A stretch of 15,000 nt of DNA from Owenia fusiformis (GCA_903813345.2 CAIIXF020000406.1:1-15000), one strand, 5' to 3'; shown: positions 7,166 through 14,373, counted from the stretch's first letter. Translations and numbers: made by a program. Notes: generated from the letters alone by a model not told the origin.

Positions 7166-7620
7166 TAAGACCTGGTCTGTCAAGGCTTGTTTACAGGTTT
7201 CCAGCCAAACCAAAGGGATTCATCTAAAATTTCCAATTAGGTTTCTACATATAAAAGTTTAGAACTGATTAGTTTTGGGCATTCTGGGTAAACATTAAAG
7301 TGCCCACTTTGGATTTTCCGTCCTAAAATCTTGTCTGTCAAATTTGTCTACATGTTTCCAGCCAAACCTTTGAGGGATTCATCTAAAATTTCCAGGGATG
7401 TTTCTACGTACGTATGAAAGTTTAGAACTGACCAATTTTTGGCATGGGGCGGCCATTTTGGATTTTCCATCCTAAAATCTTGTCTACCAAGGCTTGTCTG
7501 CGGGTTACCAGCCAAACCATTTGACAAATTTACTTCAAATTTTTACATATGAGACATAGTCTTGAGCTGATTAACTTTTTGATGGCCATTTTGAAAGTTT
7601 TTTAAAGATAAATCTTGTCA
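7166..7620. repeat. Tandem repeat, about 150-bp unit, three copies plus a partial
   Basis: Units start with TAAGACCTGGTCTGTCAAGG (7166), TAAAATCTTGTCTGTCAAAT (7324), TAAAATCTTGTCTACCAAGG (7473) and a partial, ATAAATCTTGTC, near 7608. Shared landmarks within units are CCAGCCAAACC, GGGATTCATCTAAAATTTCC, GTTTCTACATA, AAAGTTTAGAACTGA and CATTTTGGATTTTCC. Periods shrink from 158 to 149 to about 135 bp, so the array is old. Confidence 0.8.
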
Positions 7621-7928
7621 TTATTCAAGGAAAACCATAGCAAATTTTACACACGCTCATTGCCTGAGTGGTAAGAAGTTCTAGTCTAAGAGCTGATCAA
7701 CTTTCTGTGGCAATCTTGCTTTCCTGGTCAATGAGCCCAAACTGTTGTGGTACGATTTTGTTCCTAACATATTTAACCATACTGTGCGCTTTTCATACAG
7801 CAATTCAACTGTAAGCTTTCTCTTGAAATATTTGTTGAAATATCTAGCAGAAATTGCTTCCCCCTCCGTCCCATTTTCCCAATCACTGGGAGTGTATATG
7901 CATGTACATGTACTTTTTTGTATTTCAG

Positions 7929-7972
7929 GTAGGAACTGTCCCGTTTGCAGGTTCAGGAGTTGCTGGAATAGG
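7929..7972 (+). other. Possible 44-nt exon between good splice sites
   Basis: A pyrimidine-rich acceptor (TTTTTTGTATTTCAG, ending at 7928) is followed by 44 bases and a donor, GTAGGT, at 7973. The insert is open in one frame and reads VGTVPFAGSGVAG. I recognise no family and see no partner exons nearby. A 94-codon frame across 7745-8029 uses another reading frame and ignores these sites. It could be chance. Confidence 0.15.
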
Positions 7973-8029
7973 GTAGGTGCCTTTGAACTAAATATACGTA
8001 TCGTTGAACATCATTTATGTCAAAAATAA

Positions 8030-8566
8030 GATCTTTGTCACATTTTTGTCTCATTCTGTTCCTTTAGCAGTTATACAGAGCTATGAATACATTTTAAAGG
8101 TAGAATCAGATATATAGGGGTGACAAAATCACAAGCAACATGTACAATTGACCTACCAATCTATTCATATTTACAATCTCAATTACAATATCTCCCAAAA
8201 GATTCACGATATTTTATAAATTGGTGAAGTTATTATGGATCTTAAGTGCAAAAATGGGTGAGAAATGTTTAGATTCCCCAAAATAATAACTATGGTTATC
8301 ATTCTTATAGAATAATAATACATTATTATAAGCTTTTTTTTGTTTTCCTGAAATAAAGTGTCTAATTTGGGGATTCTTAGAAAATAGACATGACAAGGAA
8401 TGACATAAGCCAGAAATATTCTAAAATTGAAAACAAGAAAATGCAGCAAACTCCAAGTCAAAAAAATTACTGACCCTATCATATATCTGTTGATTATCCT
8501 GTTTATAACTGATTCAAGAGCGTGGCACTGAACGAACCTATATGCCTATTTGTTATTTGTTTAGTT
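8030..8566. other. Intergenic stretch, nothing recognised
   Basis: AT-rich and without repeats or convincing frames. Two overlapping minus-strand frames (8204-8482) are AT-driven strings rich in I, F, L, S and Y. Confidence 0.6.
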
Positions 8567-8606
8567 ATCCCAACGAACGAAGTTCGGTAGGGATATAGTG
8601 AAGCCC

Positions 8607-8655
8607 TCCGTCCGTCAGTCCGTCCGTCCGTCCGTCCTTCCGTCTGTCCGTCCGG
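8607..8655. repeat. (CCGT)n microsatellite, imperfect
   Basis: About eleven CCGT-type units with interruptions (CCGTCAG, CCTT, CTGT). It lies at a fixed place just inside the left end of the CAACGAAC element, so it probably travels with it. Confidence 0.85.
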
Positions 8656-8956
8656 AAGATAACTCAAATACTAGTAGACGGATTTTCTTCATATTTAGTG
8701 GAAAGATGTGTATTGGTGAATAGTTTTACGCAAAAAAAATTTTTTCAAGATGGCCGCCGCTTTAAAAATGACGGGACTTTTTCGCAAAAATCATAAATTT
8801 TTCATTCTAAACCAAAGTAATTAATATTATTGTTTGAAATTTTGGTAGTATATTCACAACATTTATCTATTTCACATATATTCCGTGTTTTTCATCCTGA
8901 CCCCCAGGGGCCCTGTATTGGGGGTCAGGAAAACAGAGATTTTCGCTAATTTTTAG

Positions 8957-9206
8957 ATCTTTCTGAAGTATAGCTTTATTATACTCAAATGAAAGGCAAT
9001 TAAGAGTAGATTGCAAATATTGTATCTTTTTTCTGATTCGAGCCTCGTAAAATTCAAAATGGCCGTCTAATGTATGATTATGCAATAATTTTTCGATCCC
9101 TTCAAAGTATGGCTATATTATACTCATATTGAAGGAATTTTGGAGTAGATCACAATTATGGTATTATTTTTCAGATTTGTACCTCAGAAAATTCAAAATG
9201 GCTGCT
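8957..9206. repeat. Two diverged ~140-bp tandem units inside the CAACGAAC element
   Basis: Unit 1 starts GATCTTTCTGAAGTATAG (8957) and unit 2 GATCCCTTCAAAGTATGG (9096). Both then run through TTATACTCA, AGAGTAGAT/GGAGTAGAT, GTAT-TTTTTC and end AAAATTCAAAATGGC. The period is 139 bp. Confidence 0.8.
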
Positions 9207-9334
9207 TTGCAGGAATTCGCAATTCTAAAATCTAATTTTTTCAATTTTAACCAAAGTAATGAGTATAATTGATTGGAATTCAGTAATTGATATTTTGTTC
9301 GTTGGGATTTGCTACTCCGCAGAGTTGCCGTTAT

Positions 9335-9475
9335 CTAGTTGTTGGTTGGGTAACATGTTTATGACGTCACAAATGATGCGAAGAATCTTTAAACCAATCA
9401 GTGAAGTCTATATTAATTGTTTGTTTAGTTGTTGATGTGGCAATACGTGTATGACGTCACAGGTGATTGCATCAT
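9335..9475. repeat. Direct repeat carrying two perfect CRE sites
   Basis: TAGTTGTTGGTTGGGTAAC...TATGACGTCACAAATGATG (about 9335-9377) and TAGTTGTTGATGTGGCAATA...TATGACGTCACAGGTGATTG (about 9425-9470) are diverged copies exactly 90 bp apart. The consensus CREs at 9362-9369 and 9452-9459 are intact while the flanks vary. Confidence 0.65.
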
Positions 9476-9650
9476 ATTCCAGTAACGCCATTTTACGACA
9501 TTGCACAATTTTAGCTGATTTTGGCTTCATTTCACTTTATTTGAAAGACTTTTAAAAATATAATAATGAGTCAGTATTTTTTCTTATAAATATTAATATT
9601 TGAATTTGAGGTCAAAGTCCGAAAATTTGATCTACTGATTGAAATCACAT

Positions 9651-9812
9651 TTTAAAGAGGTGAAGAAGTGAATAATTACAGGAGCAAACGTGATCAATGG
9701 TTCGAGGTCTCCCGCAAAGTAGTCGCTACGCTCCTACTTTGCGCTGCCTTCGGCAGAGGAGACCTCGAAAAAAATTGTTTGATTGCTCATTATATCTGAT
9801 TCTCTCTTTAAA
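9651..9812. mobile_element. Foldback element with a three-way-junction core
   Basis: The outer stem TTCGAGGTCTCC (9701-9712) pairs perfectly with GGAGACCTCGAA (9758-9769). Directly inside are a 10-bp hairpin, CGCAAAGTAG (9713-9722) with CTACTTTGCG (9734-9743), and then CTGCC-TTC-GGCAG (9744-9756), leaving one unpaired base at 9757. Weaker symmetry extends outward to TTTAAAGAG (9651-9659) and CTCTTTAAA (9804-9812), with GAGCAA/TTGCTC in between. No open frame. This is probably a snapback or MITE-type repeat. Confidence 0.75.
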
Positions 9813-9853
9813 GAATAAATAAATATTTCTTCACATCACAGTATGGGACAAGC

Positions 9854-10174
9854 TCAAATCATCATTACCTTCTCGTCAAGTTCAATAACATGACAATTTT
9901 CCATTTGTATTTTTGTCAATTTTGCCAAATCAAACAGTTCTCTGTATTTTACAAGTGACCCAAGAGGGGCAGCTATTCTAATTTTTCCATAGGGGTAGTG
10001 GGATAAATGTGCAGATTCAGAAACAGGATGTTTTGTCAACAATCTCATGTTTAAAATGCAGAGGAGGAGTTTTTCCAAAGGATCCAAAAATTGCCCCCAA
10101 AGATTTCGTTGAAAATAATATCGAAATAGTTACTTTTATCAATTATGAATTTACAGTATTCAAAACGAAATTAG
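9854..10174 (-). pseudogene. Unidentified protein-coding remnant with an apparent frameshift
   Basis: On the minus strand, an open frame from about 10130 down to TGA at 9854-9856 reads like real protein, for example LDPLEKLLLCILNMRLL, AHLSHYPYGKIRIAAPLG and YRELFDLAKLTKIQMENC. Upstream, from a TAA near 10172 to about 10090, a second frame also looks protein-like (NYFDIIFNEIFGGNF). The two meet at a five-base homopolymer (10086-10090), suggesting a one-base deletion there. Near the 3' end, GAGAAG is followed by GTAATG (GT at 9868-9867), a possible splice donor, so the last four codons may be intron. No GT-AG acceptor fits the upstream side, which favours a broken or retrocopied gene fragment over a working exon. 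I do not recognise the family. It lies between a foldback and an inverted-repeat element. Confidence 0.4.
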
Positions 10175-10506
10175 GTCACTCAGATTAAAACTAAGGTCAT
10201 TCAGTGCATTTAGTTTTATTATGGAATTCATTCTTAGTATCATTTTAGGAGTATGTTAGGCTTCACTCATGAACATTTAAGTATATTGACCATTCATCAG
10301 TCCACATATTAAAACATCATTAAGGTAAAACACTAAGGGAAACATATTGAAAATGCATACCATGAAATAACCCCTAGATATGTAATACAGTGTGTCCAAA
10401 AAACACAACAAGCAGAAACATTGTAAAACAATAAAATCAGTGATGTAAGTGTAACCTTCAAGGGTTTCTAAAAATGAGGCCTCTGAATGAGTCAAGCACC
10501 ATTTGA

Positions 10507-10863
10507 TTCAACTGTTGTGAAAAAGTGTCATTATCAGGAATGCTGAAAGCTCTCCTTGAGCCTGACATGAAAGTTCAACTGATGAATGATCTAATGAATA
10601 AAGAAACAATCTTATACCCCCCCTCACCATTTATTCAGGTACCACTTTCAAAATCCAAGTCCAGTGCTTTTAACCCCTTTAAGTTCTATGATGTACATAT
10701 TGATTAGATGAAGCTACATGTACCACCTCAAGAATGGCTGTATTCTGCACTGATACTAGGAGGAACAATTACCACAGATGACTATAGAATTAGACTTATG
10801 ACTTTTATACAAGAATCTTGCAAATCTACATTCTGGAACAGTCATGTGCATATAAAGTATTAA
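10507..10863 (+). pseudogene. Unidentified C-terminal coding remnant with one in-frame TAG
   Basis: One frame stays protein-like from 10507 to TAA at 10861-10863, broken only by TAG at 10705-10707. Upstream part: LKALLEPDMKVQLMNDLMNK and ILYPPSPFIQVPL. After the TAG come 51 codons from ATG 10708: MKLHVPPQEWLYSALILGG, DDYRIRLMTFIQESC and FWNSHVHIKY. Composition, and persistence of the frame across the stop, argue that this was coding; a single CAG-to-TAG change would explain the break. TTATCAG before 10537 could be a splice acceptor and CAG-GTACCA at 10636-10641 a donor, but the frame reads naturally across the latter. AATAAA at 11002-11007 lies about 140 bases after the TAA, as expected for a 3' UTR. 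It lies wholly within the 10378-11395 inverted-repeat element. Family not recognised. Confidence 0.45.
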
Positions 10864-11001
10864 AATGGTAAAATACAGTGTATTTCAACAGTTTTAAACT
10901 CAGAAATGGCAGGGAAAATATTTAACTTGACTTGTATACTGAAGTAACATGGTAAAAAGCTGTTATTGAATTGCATGCCATTAGAGAACATTAAGTTAAA
11001 A

Positions 11002-11007
11002 AATAAA
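11002..11007 (+). terminator. Polyadenylation signal AATAAA
   Basis: The canonical hexamer lies about 140 bases after the TAA of the 10507-10863 remnant, on the same strand. By itself it is common in AT-rich DNA, so the assignment rests on position. Confidence 0.35.
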
Positions 11008-11395
11008 GTCATTTGAAATTGAACGCAATTCAGGAAAAAGGTGAATTTTCACCAAAATGGCCGATATTTCAGGTGTGATTCCAAGAACCAAGACAGCATC
11101 CTAGCAATCTGAAATTTTACAGTAAAGTTAGTTAGGGTAAAAGGAATGGGAACCCAAATGTGCTTAGCTCTCTGGTAAAAAAGTGAGATTTAATCCAAAC
11201 ACCCTAACTCCCATGCATGAAAAATAATGATTATTCAGTGGTCAATGATCACATATGAACAAATGGCATATCATTGTAAAGATGAGACACGTAGCTTTAT
11301 GATAAACTTTGAAATTTATCTAATCATCACTGTTTTTTTTGGTTTTACAATGGTTCTGCTTGTTGTGTTTTTATTGGGATGCACTGTTATCATAT

Positions 11396-11729
11396 GAAAA
11401 AGTCAATCTTAATCAAGGTGTTCTCAGCAATCTGGCAATAGTTTGATTACCTAAGTTGGTATTCAATTAGCTTTATCATAGACATTCAATCTAAAGGAAA
11501 TATTAAAACATTATTATAAAAGGCAGGTCACAAATGGCAACATACTAAAATCACAAAACCCAGATATTCAACTCAAATCTCCCAAACTAGACTAGTTGTG
11601 GCTTTCGAGTATATTATATATTAATTTGGCATTTTCAAATAACAAATGTTAATAAAAGGTGATAGACTCTCCAATCTTATTAGCATTATTTTTCAAAATA
11701 ACCAATTCGCATGAAATAATTAGGTGTCA
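11396..11729. other. Intergenic stretch, nothing recognised
   Basis: AT-rich and without open frames or clear repeats. It separates the 1-kb inverted-repeat element from the G15 tract. Confidence 0.6.
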
Positions 11730-11744
11730 GGGGGGGGGGGGGGG
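11730..11744 (+). repeat. G15 homopolymer
   Basis: Fifteen consecutive G between GGTGTCA and TTACAAG. It is a candidate for G4 formation and for length error in sequencing. It lies about 20 bases before the 156-bp array. Confidence 0.9.
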
Positions 11745-11763
11745 TTACAAGTTAAAAAGGCTT

Positions 11764-12548
11764 AGTTTCATTATTTCTTTGGGGAATTACCTTACTAGCA
11801 GGGTGAGAACTATCTCAGAAGCAGTGCCCCTTTAAATGGCTAAATGGATATTGATCCAGTCCCTCAGCAAAATATCATCTTCAGGGACAGGCATGAATGA
11901 TGAATTAAAAATAGATTAACCCATTTGTTTCTTCATTTAAAATGTTTTAATGTTCATTAATATGAAAACTACCTTACAAGCAGCGTTCCTTTAAATCATA
12001 AGCTAAATGGATATTGATCAAGTTCCTCAGCAATATATCATCATGGACAGGGATGAGCAATGAATTAAAGATAGATTGATCCATTTGTTTCTCTGTTCAA
12101 AATACTTAAGTGTTCATTAATATGTAAACTACTTTACAAGCACTGTCCCTTTAAATGGCTAAATGGATATTGATCAAGTTCCTCAGCAATATATCATCAT
12201 GGACAGGGATGAGCAATGAATTAAGGATAGATTGATCCATTTGTTTCTCTGTTCAAAATACTTAAGTGTTCATTAATATGTAAACTACTTTACAAGCACT
12301 GTCCCTTTAAATGGCTAAATGGATATTGATCAAGTTCCTCAGCAATATATCATCATGGACAGGGATGAGCAATGAATTCAAGATAGATTGATCCATTTGT
12401 TTCTCTGTTCAAAATACTTAAGTGTTCATTAATATGTAAACTACTTCACAAGCACTGTCCCTTTAAATGGCTAAATGGATATTGATCCAGTCCCTCAGCA
12501 ATATATCATCTTCAGGGACAGGCATGAATGATGAATTATAAATAGATT
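11764..12548. repeat. Five-copy 156-bp tandem array
   Basis: The landmark CTAAATGGATATTGAT occurs at 11840, 12003, 12159, 12315 and 12471, giving periods of 163, 156, 156 and 156. Copies 3 and 4 are nearly identical. Copy 1 is the most diverged and carries an extra stretch (GGTGAGAACTATCTCAGAAG) before the landmark. Copies 1 and 5 share CCAGTCCCTCAGC and CTTCAGGGACAGGCATG, where copies 2-4 have CAAGTTCCTCAGC and CATGGACAGGGATGAGC. There is no open frame. It is satellite-like. Confidence 0.95.
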
Positions 12549-12635
12549 GGGTAAGACTACAATATAAGCCAAAGTGGTTTAAACTTTACATGGGGGCTTT
12601 AAGAATGCCATTTTGTACCAATAGGTCATTTTGAT
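12549..12635. other. Spacer between the array and the LINE tail
   Basis: Unique-looking AT-rich sequence with one minus-strand YY1-like CAAAATGGCA (12606-12615). It ends in the left copy of the LINE target duplication. Confidence 0.5.
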
Positions 12636-12794
12636 TCAAGATTCAAGATTTTATTGTGTTTCAAACCAAACACTTGGTTTCCTTACAAAATCAATTACAA
12701 GACATTAACATATAATTATACAGTTAAAAAACAACATGCATTGTTTCACAAATACTATCATACAATCTAATTTTCTTTATCTACAATCTTATGA
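12636..12794 (-). mobile_element. 5'-truncated LINE 3' tail with target duplication
   Basis: On the minus strand the insert ends AAACACAATAAAATCTTGAA followed by a second TCTTGA, that is, a polyadenylation signal and a short TCTTGAA-type microsatellite tail, as in several non-LTR retrotransposon clades. The decamer TCATTTTGAT flanks it at 12626-12635 and 12795-12804. A fragment of only about 160 bp with a tail and a target duplication is the usual product of 5'-truncated target-primed reverse transcription. The clade is not assigned. A SINE that shares a LINE tail is possible. Confidence 0.65.
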
Positions 12795-12804
12795 TCATTT
12801 TGAT

Positions 12805-13079
12805 CATCAATACTAAATGAAAGCTGTAAATAGTGTATAAACAACGCATTTTCAAATTCAATTTCAAATTTCCTTATTCTAAGGTGTCCACTACACATGT
12901 ATGAGTTAAATTGAGTACCCATTAAGCCTTAGTTAATGAAATTATCAAATTTGAAAACGACTTTTTTTACTCACCTCATGCACATAATACCTGCACTCAT
13001 TGTTTTTGGATAGTACCATCTTCCTAGGGTGATATCACCATATGTCTTGTTTTTAATTCAAATCAATTTGTTTTTCTAG
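12805..13079. other. AT-rich stretch, possible intron
   Basis: No frames or repeats. It ends in a strong acceptor-like sequence (TTTGTTTTTCTAG, AG at 13078-13079). Confidence 0.35.
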
Positions 13080-13114
13080 CCCTACTTTCTGAGACATAGC
13101 AGTTGGAGTTATTG
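13080..13114 (+). other. Possible 35-nt exon
   Basis: Between TTTTTCTAG and the consensus donor GTAAGT (13115-13120). Only one frame is open, reading PYFLRHSSWSY. Both splice sites are good, but joining it to the next candidate (13166) in that frame hits a stop, so either one is false or they belong to different transcripts. Confidence 0.2.
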
Positions 13115-13165
13115 GTAAGTGTAAGCTGGCCTATCAATATACTACAACCTTATCCTCACATATAG

Positions 13166-13261
13166 TCCTGGAACTGGATAATAAGCGGTTTGTATAAGCT
13201 GAGAGCAGTAGTGGAAGCAGATGTTCCAGTAGTGGTTATTGACGGGGAATGGTATGTATAA
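13166..13261 (+). other. Possible coding exon, ending at a stop or a GTATGT donor
   Basis: The acceptor-like TTATCCTCACATATAG ends at 13165. The following frame reads SWNWIISGLYKLRAVVEAD and VPVVVIDGEWYV, then TAA at 13259-13261. Inside the last codons, TG-GTATGT (GT at 13252) could be a donor. The composition is protein-like and much less AT-driven than chance frames here. I do not recognise the family. A mariner-like inverted repeat begins about 60 bases later, so a host gene may have been interrupted here. Confidence 0.3.
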
Positions 13262-13582
13262 TTTTCTTCCTGGCAGAGAGTCCATCCAAACTCAGCTCCA
13301 TCTATCCTCTACACTAAGATACAGGGTGACCGGAAAAAAAGGAGACCATTGAAGTAATCAATTTCTCCTAAACTAGACAAGTGCCATCAATGAAATTTTG
13401 CATACACTGGAACAGTTATATGGAAATTTGTTACTGAAGGTTTCAATACAAGCATTCAACTGGTTCAGGAGCTATGATCATTTACATAACATGCTCCAAA
13501 TAGGCACAATTCTCGAAATCGTTGTTCCCTCTTCAAAAGAGAAGACGCGAAAATCTTTCCTTATAAGGGCAAAATATTTCCC

Positions 13583-13774
13583 ATGATGCAGTTCGCGGAG
13601 GAACAAATTTATACTTCCTTATTTTCCCTCATAGGTTTAACATGGGGATTTTCACACCTATTTTTCAAACGATATATTCGTTCATATTCCCGTACGAGAG
13701 TACAGAAAAAATTATTAGAAACGATTGATCTCTCATTAATCTTAATAAAACAGCTATTTTTTTCATTGTATTAA
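13583..13774 (+). pseudogene. Possible mariner transposase N-terminal remnant
   Basis: A 63-codon frame starting MMQFAEEQIYTSL lies about 260 bases inside the left TIR, where a mariner transposase should start. MQF-EE-followed-by-tyrosine is the usual opening of this transposase group. The following KRYIRSYSRTRVQKKLLETI could be a worn helix-turn-helix, but I cannot align it residue by residue. It stops at 13774, and no DDE core follows. The position is persuasive; the sequence only partly so. The short overlapping frame at 13398-13586 lies in the expected 5' UTR and is not called. Confidence 0.35.
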
Positions 13775-14373
13775 TTCATAGCGTGGTGAAAACGATGATT
13801 GAAAAGTGAGAAAATATTCCGGAAGAGAAGGTCACGTGTTCAGTTGACTAGTCGCCATATTGGAAAAAACAATTCCATTCGACTTTCAATACTTTCATGC
13901 CAATTTTACCGCACTACAAACTGCGACATCGATGCAACAACTGAATAAAAGTATTCATCTTCAAATTACATTATAGAGTTACGTTGAAAACCCACAAATA
14001 ACTGAGCAGTAGACCAAAGAAGACGCATCGCTATTATCTAGGTCAATCTGTTCAGTGGTCCGAAAGCAAATCTATAGTACTCGTTTCCGAATTTTGCTGT
14101 TCATTGTACAATCTTTTATTGATTAAACTCGGAATACTGACTATAAAGCAATGACAAAGAAGAATACTTACGATGGTGTCATTGTTTTATTTAGCGTACG
14201 GGTATAAAAACAAAATTGAGTAATTAGTTTGATTTAGAACTTTCGTGTCACGCAAATAGCTACGCGAAATGCATAGTGGGAAAATATTGACCAATCAAAT
14301 TTTGTCCTTTTTGAGTGCTTTTTAGTGCATATTTGCGAACGTTCTGATTCAAAGAGCGAACTGCGAAAAGGAG
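13775..14373. other. No gene; possible minus-strand start with splice donor
   Basis: Less repetitive sequence than its surroundings. It contains GTCACGTG (E-box/CLEAR-like, 13831-13838), a minus-strand YY1-like CCAATATGGCG (13853-13863) and CCAAT at 14291. On the minus strand, AAAACAATGACACCATC is followed directly by GTAAGTATT (GT near 14172): a start codon in good context, then a consensus 5' splice site. That could be a very short first coding exon, but no following exon was found to the left. Confidence 0.25.

Larger units (their letters stand above)
6436..7886. mobile_element. Element bounded by G-rich inverted repeats
   Basis: On the plus strand at about 6436-6475, TGGTGATCGTGAAAATGGG is followed by ACGGAGGGGGGAGCAA. 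The reverse complement at about 7850-7886 reads CAGTGATTGGGAAAATGGG followed by ACGGAGGGGGAAGCAA. The match covers about 40 bp. A second plus-oriented copy of the G-rich motif starts at 6807, so two left-type ends face one right-type end; the insertion may be nested or rearranged. I see no target duplication. The interior carries a G4 motif and tandem repeats but no transposase. Boundaries are tentative. Confidence 0.5.
8567..9308. mobile_element. CAACGAAC inverted-repeat element with (CCGT)n tract
   Basis: ATCCCAACGAACGAAG (8567-8582) is mirrored at 9295-9308 by TTGTTCGTTGGGAT, giving 12 matching terminal bases. The left end continues with a small palindrome (CGAACGAAGTTCG) and a (CCGT)n tract. 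The interior has two diverged ~140-bp tandem units and no gene. The size and ends fit a non-autonomous DNA element about 742 bp long. No target duplication is clear; similarity of flanking TAGTT strings (8562-8566, 9335-9339) may mean the true right end lies further out. Confidence 0.6.
10378..11395. mobile_element. About 1-kb element with ~60-bp inverted repeats (mariner-like ends)
   Basis: The left arm 10388-10445 begins CAGTGTGTCCAAAAAACAC. The reverse complement of 11325-11386 begins CAGTGCATCCCAATAAAAAC. Both continue AACAAGCAGAA-CATTGTAAAAC and end CAGTGATG. Symmetry extends outward to ATATG at 10378 and CATAT at 11395. CAGTG-GTCCAAAAAA-type ends are common among Tc1/mariner elements. 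No intact TA duplication is seen. The interior holds a coding-like frame unlike a mariner transposase, plus an AATAAA signal. Confidence 0.6.

Noticed and set aside
7745-8029. 94-codon plus-strand frame
   Set aside because: It runs through the G-rich inverted terminus and across plausible splice sites; the composition is not protein-like as a whole.
8267-8378. Inverted repeat GATTCCCCAAA / TTTGGGGATTC
   Set aside because: Only 11 bp with a mismatch over a ~90-bp AT-rich gap; compatible with chance.
8204-8482. Two minus-strand frames rich in I, F, L, S and Y
   Set aside because: AT-driven composition with no motif.
8867-9085. 72-codon minus-strand frame
   Set aside because: It lies in the interior tandem unit of the CAACGAAC element; the second unit does not keep it.
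10277-10495. 72-codon minus-strand frame
   Set aside because: It crosses the left inverted repeat of the 10378-11395 element and is AT-driven.
11764-12548. CRISPR-like array
   Set aside because: The 156-bp units abut without unique spacers, and the context is eukaryotic; it is a plain tandem repeat.
13398-13586. 62-codon plus-strand frame
   Set aside because: It lies in the expected 5' UTR of the mariner-like element and has no motif.
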